Of a stretch of DNA of 64,000 bases, positions 36,007-43,464 are shown in pieces. Where the stretch lies: contig PGXW01000013.1 in the NCBI GenBank assembly GCA_002839355.1, forward strand, positions 62,001 through 126,000, read 5' to 3'. Below the pieces are notes generated by a model. The model did not search any database. It was not told the origin of the DNA and was given only the letters and a program-made list of their open reading frames with translations. Made by a program: the position numbers and the translations under genes. The stretch is from Spirochaetae bacterium HGW-Spirochaetae-2 (lineage in GTDB: Bacteria > Spirochaetota > Spirochaetia > Sphaerochaetales > Sphaerochaetaceae). The first letter of the stretch is position 1. The number at the start of each line of letters is the position of its first letter.

Positions 36007-38361
36007 TCAGTTCCTCAAAGTCTTCAAATGGTAGATCCGTGAACCGAAATCTCCCAATACTCGGGTCTCCTTGTCATATCCTGTTCCTCCGAACTGTTGG
36101 TTCAGCACGATTCCGTGATAGGCGAGTACGTCTCCACCGACAATGTAATACTCCAGTTCGTTGTCCAGATGCACCGTCTCGCTGACCAGACGCTGCAATG
36201 TGCCGTCATTCTTCAGGCGGATGGGGGAAATCGTGTTCACCAGCGACCCGAATACCTTTATGTCCATCCGCTCCTTGCGGGGAGTGACCGCATAGTTGGC
36301 TTCCGGATCGGCAATGGGGATGCGCAGTATGTCGGCAGGTGGATTGGGTTCGTTCAGGCTCTGGAAAAAGAGCACCAGCATCTCGCTCCTATCGGGAGTG
36401 GCGACAACCCAACTCGCCTGATTGTTTCCCGTCGCAATCGGTTCGATCCGGAAGAACTCGCCATATTGCAGCAATGAACGATGCACCTTGTAGAAGGCGA
36501 TCTGTTGTCGAACCGATTCCTTCTCCAGTGGGGAAAGTTGGGCAAGGTCCATTTCATATCCGAGGACACCGAACGACGCGACATTGAACCTCGACTCTAT
36601 GTTCGATTTGCGCAATGTCTGGTGGTTGGGCGATTCAGAGACATGTGCTCCGATTGTGGAGAGCGGGTACCCGCATGAAGTACCTTCCTGGATATGCATC
36701 CGGCTGAGGGCATCGGTATTGTCGCTCGTCCAAGTCTGCGGCATGTAGCAGAGCATGCCGAGGTCGAACCGGTTTCCTCCCGATGCGCTCGACTCGAACA
36801 GTATATGGGGAAAGGCGTCCACAAACTTCTGCAACAGGGAATAGAGTCCCAACATGTACCGGTGGTTGAATTCATCTTGTCTGAACTGGGCGGTGCTGCT
36901 GTGCATGTCGCTGAAAGTGCGGTTCATGTCCCATTTGACGTAGTCGACCTCGGCGAGGCGCCAGATGGTCGACAGGGATTCGAACAGGTATTCCCGCACG
37001 TCCTCCCTGGTCATGTCGAGCAGGTATTGGTTTCTTCCAAGCGATGGGGAGCGATCGGGAAGTGTTACAACCCAATCGGGATGTGTCCTGTACAGTTGGC
37101 TTTTCCGACTTATCATCTCCGGTTCGCACCAGAGTCCGAACAACATGCCCATCCCGTGGATTTTCTTGGAAAGGCTCGCGATTCCATCGGGGAGTTTCTT
37201 CGTATTGACTGTCCAGTCGCCCAGACTGGTCGTATCATCGTCCCTGCTGCCGAACCAGCCGTCATCAAGCACGAACAGTTCCACCCCCATGTCGGCCGCC
37301 TCCTTGGCAAGACCGAGCAGTGAAGTGTCGGTGAAATTGAAATAGGTGGCTTCCCAGTTGTTGAGCAGGATCGGCCGTTGGTGATATTTCCATGTTCCCC
37401 GAACAATGTGTCCGTTTATGAACCTGTGGAAATTGCGGCTGGCTCCGTTGAGCCCTTCGTGGGAATAGGTCAGGATAGCCTCCGGTGCATGGAACTTCTC
37501 ACCCGAGTGCAATTGCCAGGCGAAGGTCGCGGGATTCAGACCGGTAAGCAACCGCAATTTCCCATATGGCGATACCTCCACGTGCTGGGCATGGTCTCCA
37601 CTATACAGGAGATTGCAACCGAAACAGTCACCATGGAATTCGTCCGATGCATCGGAGACAAGGAAAATGCAAGGGTTGTGTCGCGATGAGCTGCTACCGG
37701 TCTTCGAATCGTTCACATGCACTCCGGGTCGCAAGGAATGGGTGCTCCTATACCGCTCACGGGCCCAAGCCCCGTCGAACGTGACCAGGTCGTATCGGCT
37801 CGAAGGCAAGTCCAGTTGGAGGCTTGCCAGCCGTCTCAAATCGATCGTTTCATTCGAGTCGTTGGTGATGGCGACCTTGCGCACGATAGTGTCGGCGTGG
37901 TCGAAAGTCGTAAAGGAGAGCTCCAGTCGGATCGACGAGGCTTTTTCAAGTAGTACGACTATCAGGGTTGTGCATTGGTTCTTATCCCCATACGATTCCG
38001 GTAAACCGGAGAAGGCCCTGGGTTTCCCCTTGATGATCCTATGTTCCTTGTACAGGAAGTCGGAGACACGGTCGCCGTTGGGTCGGCTGAATAGGATTGG
38101 TGGCTCACGGAAGTCCCCCTTTCCGTATCCGGAATATTCAAGACACAGGTTGTCCAGTGTCAATGTCGGATGCTCCTCATCGTAGGAGATCGCGTTGCCT
38201 GTGGGGATAGTGTGCTTGTCGTACAAAGGTTCCACATGGTCTGTGGTACGGATTCTCCTGCCGTAATAGAGGTGTTCAAGGTGATGTGATTCATTGACCC
38301 TGAACATATAGGTCGTCCACGCGGTATGAAGGGTGAATACCAGATTCTTCTCAATTATCAT
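36007..38361 (-). CDS. Alpha-galactosidase, glycoside hydrolase family 36
   Basis: A 784-residue GH36 enzyme without a signal peptide, so it acts on imported oligosaccharides. N-terminal beta domain to about residue 320, (beta/alpha)8 barrel to about 660, then a C-terminal beta domain. The nucleophile is Asp478 in VKWDMNR and the acid/base is Asp547 in WTSDNTDA. LFVLDDGWFGSRDDD is the usual family landmark. AGGAG precedes the start. It would release galactose from raffinose- or melibiose-type sugars. Divergent from the mutarotase-fold gene. Confidence 0.94.
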   Translation of the reverse strand: MIIEKNLVFTLHTAWTTYMFRVNESHHLEHLYYGRRIRTTDHVEPLYDKHTIPTGNAISYDEEHPTLTLDNLCLEYSGYGKGDFREPPILFSRPNGDRVSDFLYKEHRIIKGKPRAFSGLPESYGDKNQCTTLIVVLLEKASSIRLELSFTTFDHADTIVRKVAITNDSNETIDLRRLASLQLDLPSSRYDLVTFDGAWARERYRSTHSLRPGVHVNDSKTGSSSSRHNPCIFLVSDASDEFHGDCFGCNLLYSGDHAQHVEVSPYGKLRLLTGLNPATFAWQLHSGEKFHAPEAILTYSHEGLNGASRNFHRFINGHIVRGTWKYHQRPILLNNWEATYFNFTDTSLLGLAKEAADMGVELFVLDDGWFGSRDDDTTSLGDWTVNTKKLPDGIASLSKKIHGMGMLFGLWCEPEMISRKSQLYRTHPDWVVTLPDRSPSLGRNQYLLDMTREDVREYLFESLSTIWRLAEVDYVKWDMNRTFSDMHSSTAQFRQDEFNHRYMLGLYSLLQKFVDAFPHILFESSASGGNRFDLGMLCYMPQTWTSDNTDALSRMHIQEGTSCGYPLSTIGAHVSESPNHQTLRKSNIESRFNVASFGVLGYEMDLAQLSPLEKESVRQQIAFYKVHRSLLQYGEFFRIEPIATGNNQASWVVATPDRSEMLVLFFQSLNEPNPPADILRIPIADPEANYAVTPRKERMDIKVFGSLVNTISPIRLKNDGTLQRLVSETVHLDNELEYYIVGGDVLAYHGIVLNQQFGGTGYDKETRVLGDFGSRIYHLKTLRN

Positions 38362-38512
38362 TACAGACTCCTAAGGACAGAGAGTTGTGGATGCCGTTTT
38401 TCCGTGATACCATCATGATGCTGTCAGTATAGCCTGCTCCGACCGATTTGACACCCGTCTGTCGCAAGAAATCGGAACGGAACGTAGCAATTTGTCTTCA
38501 AGGGGAGGTCCT

Positions 38513-39760
38513 ATGGACGTAAGAAGGTTGCAATTGTGGGAAGGTAGGCATGCCACCATGCTCTCGAACGAATCCCTCAGGTCTGTAATCGAGGATCGTG
38601 GCGGAATGGTTCTCGAGCTGAGCAACAACAACGCCACGGGTGGGAGGGTCAATGCACATCCACAGTATTGGTTCCACGGCAAGGGGTACTCTGTCGCTTC
38701 GGATGACAATCATGAATTCTGGCGGGACAGCACGTTGCTCTATTATCTCGGGGGAAATTTCCTCTGTTTTCCCAATTTCGGACCGGACCATCGGGTAGGG
38801 GATGTTTATCATGAGCCGCATGGTTGGACGGCCAACGGCCTATGGAATGTGGTCAAGTATGGTACAGATGCAGAATTCGGCGCGAATTGGCTGTTGTCCA
38901 GCATGAAAGGCCCCGATTCGGCATATCCGTTCGACGCATGGAAGATTGATATGCTATTGCCAGGGCATCCCGTCCTCTACAGCAGTGTCACGGTCAAGAA
39001 TACCGGAACCGTTCCTCTCCCCGCAAATGTGGCGTGGCACAATACGACCGGCGCTCCCTTCCTGGAATCCGGTAGTGTGATCAACTTGTGTGCCGATAGC
39101 TTCAGTACGGTTGTCGAGAATTCCGAATTCGATCGTACCGGACGATTGGCCATGGGCAAGGAATTCACCGATTTGTCAAAAGCCCCGTTGAGGAAAGAGG
39201 GAACGTGCGATCTGTCGGTTGTCCCCGGCATGATCGGGTATACCGATTTCGTGACCGGCAAAGTTCCCGATGACTCCCGGTTGGGGTGGAGCAGCGTAAT
39301 CAACCCACGACAGAAGATGGTGTATTTTTCGTTCTTTACCGGTCCGGCGGCGGCCGAGGCCAATGAAATCCCCTTGCGTTTCAACAATTTGTGGATGCAA
39401 TATGGTGGCCGGCCATTCACGCCATGGGCTTTGTATGACGGTGGTACGGACCAGACCTTCTGTCTTGGGGTCGAGAATGCCGTAGGACACTTTGCGAACG
39501 GATTGGGACGGGCAGCCGCCGAGGAGAAGTTGTTGGGAGCTCCAACGGTGGTAATGCTTCCTCCCGGAGAAACCCGTGTACAACGGTATGGAACCGCTTT
39601 TACCAGCTTTGAGAACAGCAAGATGGGTGCGGGTATACAGTCGGTGGAACAGGTTGTCGAGGGTCTGGTGCTCAAACGGGGAAAGGCCTGGGCTTTCATC
39701 GAAAGCGATTCCACATTCCATTTCCTCAAGAAGATGGAGGGCAAGCTGTTGCACCTGTAG
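38513..39760 (+). CDS. Galactose mutarotase-fold protein of unknown function (DUF4432-like)
   Basis: A 415-residue cytosolic protein starting at ATG 38513 behind GGGGAGG. I see no catalytic motif I can name with certainty. The pattern of Trp, Gly and His in a beta-rich protein (LEDRGGMVLELSN, CFPNFGPDHRVGD, EPHGWTANGLWN, NVAWHNTTGAPFL) is that of the aldose-epimerase/mutarotase superfamily. Lying divergent from an alpha-galactosidase, it may be a sugar epimerase or binding protein. The function is not assigned. Confidence 0.65.
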   Translation: MDVRRLQLWEGRHATMLSNESLRSVIEDRGGMVLELSNNNATGGRVNAHPQYWFHGKGYSVASDDNHEFWRDSTLLYYLGGNFLCFPNFGPDHRVGDVYHEPHGWTANGLWNVVKYGTDAEFGANWLLSSMKGPDSAYPFDAWKIDMLLPGHPVLYSSVTVKNTGTVPLPANVAWHNTTGAPFLESGSVINLCADSFSTVVENSEFDRTGRLAMGKEFTDLSKAPLRKEGTCDLSVVPGMIGYTDFVTGKVPDDSRLGWSSVINPRQKMVYFSFFTGPAAAEANEIPLRFNNLWMQYGGRPFTPWALYDGGTDQTFCLGVENAVGHFANGLGRAAAEEKLLGAPTVVMLPPGETRVQRYGTAFTSFENSKMGAGIQSVEQVVEGLVLKRGKAWAFIESDSTFHFLKKMEGKLLHL

Positions 39761-39796
39761 GTCCGGTCGCCCTCTGGGTGGAATGGGGATATGAGA

Positions 39797-39826
39797 AAGG
39801 GGACACCGTTTTGCGGATGTCCCCTT
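39797..39826. terminator. Bidirectional terminator between the mutarotase-fold gene and tRNA-Cys
   Basis: AAGGGGACA (39797-39805) and TGTCCCCTT (39818-39826) form a 9-bp stem. Read leftward it is followed by TTTCTC, after tRNA-Cys; read rightward it closes the 38513 gene. Confidence 0.75.
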
Positions 39827-39831
39827 GTCAT

Positions 39832-39903
39832 AGGTGCCGACCGGATTCGAACCGGTGCATAGAGGTTTTGCAGACCTGTCCCTTACCACTTGGGTACGGC
39901 ACC
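39832..39903 (-). tRNA. tRNA-Cys (anticodon GCA)
   Basis: The minus strand gives a full cloverleaf. The acceptor arms are GGTGCCG and CGGCACC, the anticodon loop CTGCAAA carries GCA, and the T arm includes GGTTCGAATCC. The discriminator base is U, the usual identity base of tRNA-Cys. CCA is not encoded. Confidence 0.95.
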
Positions 39904-39915
39904 ATTGCATTTGGG

Positions 39916-39944
39916 AAGATACCAGAAAACCTGCCGATATGCAA
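39916..39944 (-). promoter_or_regulatory. Promoter of tRNA-Cys
   Basis: On the minus strand TTGCAT and TATCTT are 17 bp apart, placing the transcript start a few bases before the mature tRNA. Confidence 0.65.
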
Positions 39945-40012
39945 CCCCAGCCTTTATTGACTCACAGATAATAAACATGAACTATTTTGGATGATTATAT
40001 CATCTCATCGGA

Positions 40013-40064
40013 TTGACAGATATTCAAACGTTCATTATAATTCAAAAAAGTTCAAATATTATTC
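40013..40064 (+). promoter_or_regulatory. Consensus sigma-70 promoter with TTCA direct repeats (probable DeoR operator)
   Basis: TTGACA (40013-40018) and TATAAT (40036-40041) are perfect consensus boxes with the ideal 17-bp spacer. TTCA repeats start at 40023, 40031, 40041 and 40051, the last three exactly 10 bp apart, that is on one face of the helix. They overlap the promoter and initial transcribed region, which suggests autorepression by the DeoR-type protein that follows. Confidence 0.8.
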
Positions 40065-40079
40065 GAAGAGGAGCTCATT

Positions 40080-40853
40080 GTGGGAATGATTCCCGCCGAT
40101 CGACAGCGTCAGATCCTCAGTCTGGTTACCCAGGACAAGGTTGTGCAAGTCCAGGATTTGAGCGAGCGGTTCGGTGTCAGCGTACTCACAATCAGGAGAG
40201 ACCTGGATCATCTTGCCGAACAGGGCCTCGTCGAGAGGACACACGGCGGTGCAACTCTACGGCGGAGCCTTCCGATAGAACCCGCCTATGCGCAAAAGGC
40301 CCTCGAGTTTCCCCAAGAAAAACGCGCGATCGCCGAAGCGGCGGCTGCTTTGATCGACGATGGCGATACGGTGTTCATCAATAGTGGCTCGACTACCTTC
40401 GAAGTGCTCAAAGCCCTCAGGGAGCATAGGATTACAATCGTAACCAACAATATAGATGCGGCCTGGATTGCCAACGAGGAGGCACAGTTCCGTCTTGTCT
40501 TCGTCGGAGGCGTCTACCGTACCCGTTCCCATTCCGTTTCCGGGGGCCTTTCCCAACCGATCATCGACCAGGTGTATGCGAACAAGGCCATAATCGGAGT
40601 CGATGGTTTCAGTTTGAGCGCGGGTCTCACAACTCCGGTCATAGAGGAAGCCGAGACGACACGTAGGATGATCGACCGTACGGTCGGCAAGGTCATTGTA
40701 GTCGCCACCGGCAACAAGATCGGGGTCCTGTCGAATTTTAGTACCGTAGCGGCTACGGATATTGACGTGTTGATTACCGATGACAGGGGCGACAAGCTTC
40801 TCTCGCGGGATGAGCTTGGGGATAAGGATATTGAACTGATAATTGCACGGTAG
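40080..40853 (+). CDS. DeoR-family transcriptional regulator
   Basis: A 257-residue repressor. GTG 40080 is favoured over ATG 40086 because GAGGAG lies six bases before it. The winged helix spans residues 5-60 (VQDLSERFGVSVLTIRRDLDHL). A DeoR sensor domain of the ribose-isomerase-like fold follows, with INSGSTTFE as phosphosugar-binding loop and later IIGVDGF. The ligand is probably a sugar phosphate. Likely targets are its own gene and the dehydrogenase and malic enzyme genes downstream. Confidence 0.92.
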   Translation: MGMIPADRQRQILSLVTQDKVVQVQDLSERFGVSVLTIRRDLDHLAEQGLVERTHGGATLRRSLPIEPAYAQKALEFPQEKRAIAEAAAALIDDGDTVFINSGSTTFEVLKALREHRITIVTNNIDAAWIANEEAQFRLVFVGGVYRTRSHSVSGGLSQPIIDQVYANKAIIGVDGFSLSAGLTTPVIEEAETTRRMIDRTVGKVIVVATGNKIGVLSNFSTVAATDIDVLITDDRGDKLLSRDELGDKDIELIIAR

Positions 40854-40917
40854 TGGTCTGCAATAGATGGATTGCATATGCTGCTGGTTTTGCTTGCAAA
40901 GAATAGGGAGGTGGGCA

Positions 40918-42048
40918 ATGGCTTACGAAGATGCGTACAAGGATTGTGTGTGGGTTGATTTTGACATTTTGGAACGGTTCATGGTCGATGCATTGAAGGC
41001 GAGTGGTGTTCCCGAGGAAGATGCGAAGGTGATTGGGGATGTGTTGATCGAGTCGGACAAACGTGGGATCGACTCCCATGGGATCGGCCGTCTGAAACCA
41101 ATCTATATCGATCGGATCGCTATCGGAATCATGAGTCCGGTAACGGAGATAGAGATCCTCAAGGATGACATGACCACTGCGGTCCTCGATGGCCATAATG
41201 GCATGGGGCATGTGGTTGGCAAGAAAGCCATGGAGATGGCTATCGAGAAGGCCAGGAAGTACGGCATGGGAATGGTCGCGGTACGCAACAGCAACCACTA
41301 TGGTATTGCAGGTTACTATGCGACCATGGCGACCGATGCCGGAATGATCGGTATAACCGGAACCAATGCACGACCATCGATCGCTCCCACCTTCGGTGTC
41401 GAGAACATGATGGGTACGAATCCCATGACCTTCGGTATTCCCACGGATGAGGAATTTCCGTTCGTACTCGATTGTGCCACCAGCGTGACCCAACGTGGCA
41501 AGATCGAGGTATACGGTCGTGCCGGCAAGGAATTGCCTCCAGGTTGGGTTATCGGATTGGATGGGAAGACCCGGACCGATACGCAACAGGTCCTCAAGGA
41601 CCTTACCACGGGAGAAGCCGCACTCACTCCGCTCGGTGGGATCGGCGAAGAGACCGGTGGCTACAAGGGGTTCGGATATTCGATGGTAGTCGAAATCCTG
41701 TCGGCTGCCCTCCAGGATGGTGCGTTCATGAAGGAATTGAATGGATTCGATGCCGACCATAAGCCGATTCCGTACCCACTCGGACATTTCTTCATGGCGA
41801 TCGATCCGCAACGATTCATGGGTTTGGAAATTTTCAAACGGGTCGCGGGAACCATTTGCCGGGAGATCAGGGCTTCCAAGAAAGCCCCTGGGGCCGATAG
41901 GATCTTTACCGCAGGTGAGAAGGAATTCGATGCATGGCAATATCGGAAGGAACATGGGTGTCCAGTTCCCCCAAGCTTGCGGAAGATGATGGTCGAATTG
42001 CGCGACACCTACAAGCTCGACTATAGTTTCGACTTCGAAAAGAAATAA
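40918..42048 (+). CDS. Malate/L-lactate dehydrogenase family (Ldh2) oxidoreductase
   Basis: A 376-residue member of the Ldh2/MDH2 superfamily, unrelated in fold to classical lactate dehydrogenase. ATG 40918 follows AGGGAGG. Family landmarks: SDKRGIDSHGIGRL, the NAD-binding VRNSNHYGIAGYY, GTNARPSIAP, GTNPMTFGIPT and GGYKGFGYSMVVEIL. Substrates in the family include malate, lactate, 2,3-diketogulonate and ureidoglycolate. Next to malic enzyme, a 2-hydroxyacid such as malate is plausible. Confidence 0.88.
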   Translation: MAYEDAYKDCVWVDFDILERFMVDALKASGVPEEDAKVIGDVLIESDKRGIDSHGIGRLKPIYIDRIAIGIMSPVTEIEILKDDMTTAVLDGHNGMGHVVGKKAMEMAIEKARKYGMGMVAVRNSNHYGIAGYYATMATDAGMIGITGTNARPSIAPTFGVENMMGTNPMTFGIPTDEEFPFVLDCATSVTQRGKIEVYGRAGKELPPGWVIGLDGKTRTDTQQVLKDLTTGEAALTPLGGIGEETGGYKGFGYSMVVEILSAALQDGAFMKELNGFDADHKPIPYPLGHFFMAIDPQRFMGLEIFKRVAGTICREIRASKKAPGADRIFTAGEKEFDAWQYRKEHGCPVPPSLRKMMVELRDTYKLDYSFDFEKK

Positions 42049-42062
42049 AGAGGAATACAATC

Positions 42063-43349
42063 ATGGATGTTTTGAAAGAGAAGGCCTTGAATTACCATTC
42101 GATGGATGGGGTACCCGGAAAGATCTCGGTGGTACCCACCAAACCTTGCCAGACCGCCGACGACCTGTCCCTCGCCTATACCCCGGGAGTGGCCAAGCCG
42201 GTCCTGGAGATCGAGAACAATCCCGAGGATGCGTACAAGTACACATCGAAAGGGAACCTCGTGGCGGTAATCTCCAACGGCACTGCCATCCTTGGTCTTG
42301 GTGACCGGGGAGCACTAGCCTCCAAGCCTGTCATGGAGGGAAAGGGTGTCTTGTTCAAACGGTTCGCGGATATCGACGTGTTCGACATCGAGCTGAATGA
42401 AAAGGATCCCGAAAAGGTGATCCAGATTGTCAAGGCGATGGAACCGACATTCGGTGGTGTCAATCTCGAGGATATCAAAGGTCCCGAATGCTTCGAGATC
42501 GAACAACGGCTTATCGAAATGTGCAATATCCCGATTTTCCACGACGATCAGCACGGGACCGCTATCATTTCGACCGCTGGACTTATGAATGCCATGGAGA
42601 TAGTCGGCAAGAAACTGTCCGATATCAAGGTGGTGGTCAACGGGGCGGGAGCAGCCGGGATTTCCTGTTCCAAGATGTTTGTTGCAGCGGGTGTTGCTCC
42701 AGAGAACCTGATCATGCTCGACAGCAAGGGAGTGATCTTCAAGGGGCGCCAAGCGGGAATGACCAAGGAGAAGGAGGAGTTCGCCAGGGAAACCGGAATG
42801 AGGACTCTTGCCGAAGCCATGGAAGGTGCCGATGTGTTCATGGGATTGTCGATCGCCGATTGTGTCACCCCTGAAATGTTGCTTTCGATGGCCAAAGATC
42901 CGGTTGTATTCGCCATGAGCAATCCCAATCCCGAGATTGCCTACGATCTGGCCGTTGCGACCCGAAGCGATTTGATCATGGCGACGGGAAGAAGCGATTT
43001 CCCCAACCAGATCAACAACGTCCTCGGCTTCCCCTTCATTTTCCGTGGAGCGCTGGATGTCCGTGCTTCCAGGATTTCCGAAGGGATGAAGATGGCAGCG
43101 GCCAAAGCACTTGCCTCCTTGGCGAAGGAACCGGTCCCCGAAGTAGTCCGCAAAGCTTATGGGGGGAAGGATTTCACCTTCGGACGCAACTATATTGTTC
43201 CCAAGCCCTTCGATCCACGTGTGATCGAATATGAGGCTGTGGCGGTTGCCAAGGCAGCTTGTGAAGAAGGTCTTGCGTTGCACCCGATCACCGACTGGGA
43301 AGGATACCGGCAGTCGCTTGTCGATAGAATGGCGCACTACTGGAACTAG
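42063..43349 (+). CDS. Malic enzyme (NAD(P)-dependent, short bacterial form)
   Basis: A 428-residue malic enzyme. It shows the catalytic YTPGVAKP, GDRGALASKPVMEGKG with the general-base Lys, the metal site HDDQHGTA and the cofactor fold VVNGAGAAG. It lacks the C-terminal phosphotransacetylase-like domain of the long form. It decarboxylates malate to pyruvate. Located 14 bp after the Ldh2-type gene and ending at a strong terminator, so the DeoR-type gene, Ldh2-type gene and malic enzyme gene probably form one operon. Confidence 0.94.
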   Translation: MDVLKEKALNYHSMDGVPGKISVVPTKPCQTADDLSLAYTPGVAKPVLEIENNPEDAYKYTSKGNLVAVISNGTAILGLGDRGALASKPVMEGKGVLFKRFADIDVFDIELNEKDPEKVIQIVKAMEPTFGGVNLEDIKGPECFEIEQRLIEMCNIPIFHDDQHGTAIISTAGLMNAMEIVGKKLSDIKVVVNGAGAAGISCSKMFVAAGVAPENLIMLDSKGVIFKGRQAGMTKEKEEFARETGMRTLAEAMEGADVFMGLSIADCVTPEMLLSMAKDPVVFAMSNPNPEIAYDLAVATRSDLIMATGRSDFPNQINNVLGFPFIFRGALDVRASRISEGMKMAAAKALASLAKEPVPEVVRKAYGGKDFTFGRNYIVPKPFDPRVIEYEAVAVAKAACEEGLALHPITDWEGYRQSLVDRMAHYWN

Positions 43350-43368
43350 ATGAATTTCGACCACTTTC

Positions 43369-43408
43369 GGCTCCCGGTTCTTCTGAATCGGGAGCCTTGG
43401 TCTTTTTT
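43369..43408 (+). terminator. Rho-independent terminator after malic enzyme
   Basis: GGCTCCCG (43369-43376) and CGGGAGCC (43389-43396) form an 8-bp stem followed by TTGGTCTTTTTT. Confidence 0.92.
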
Positions 43409-43418
43409 GCAATGAATA

Positions 43419-43447
43419 TTGTTTAATAAGGTTAATGATACTATGAT
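43419..43447 (+). promoter_or_regulatory. Promoter of the Cache-GGDEF-EAL gene
   Basis: TTGTTT and TATGAT are 17 bp apart, 17 bp before the ATG at 43465. The leader would be only about 10 nt and has a weak ribosome site. Confidence 0.5.
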
Positions 43448-43464
43448 ACTGTACGGATGGTTGC

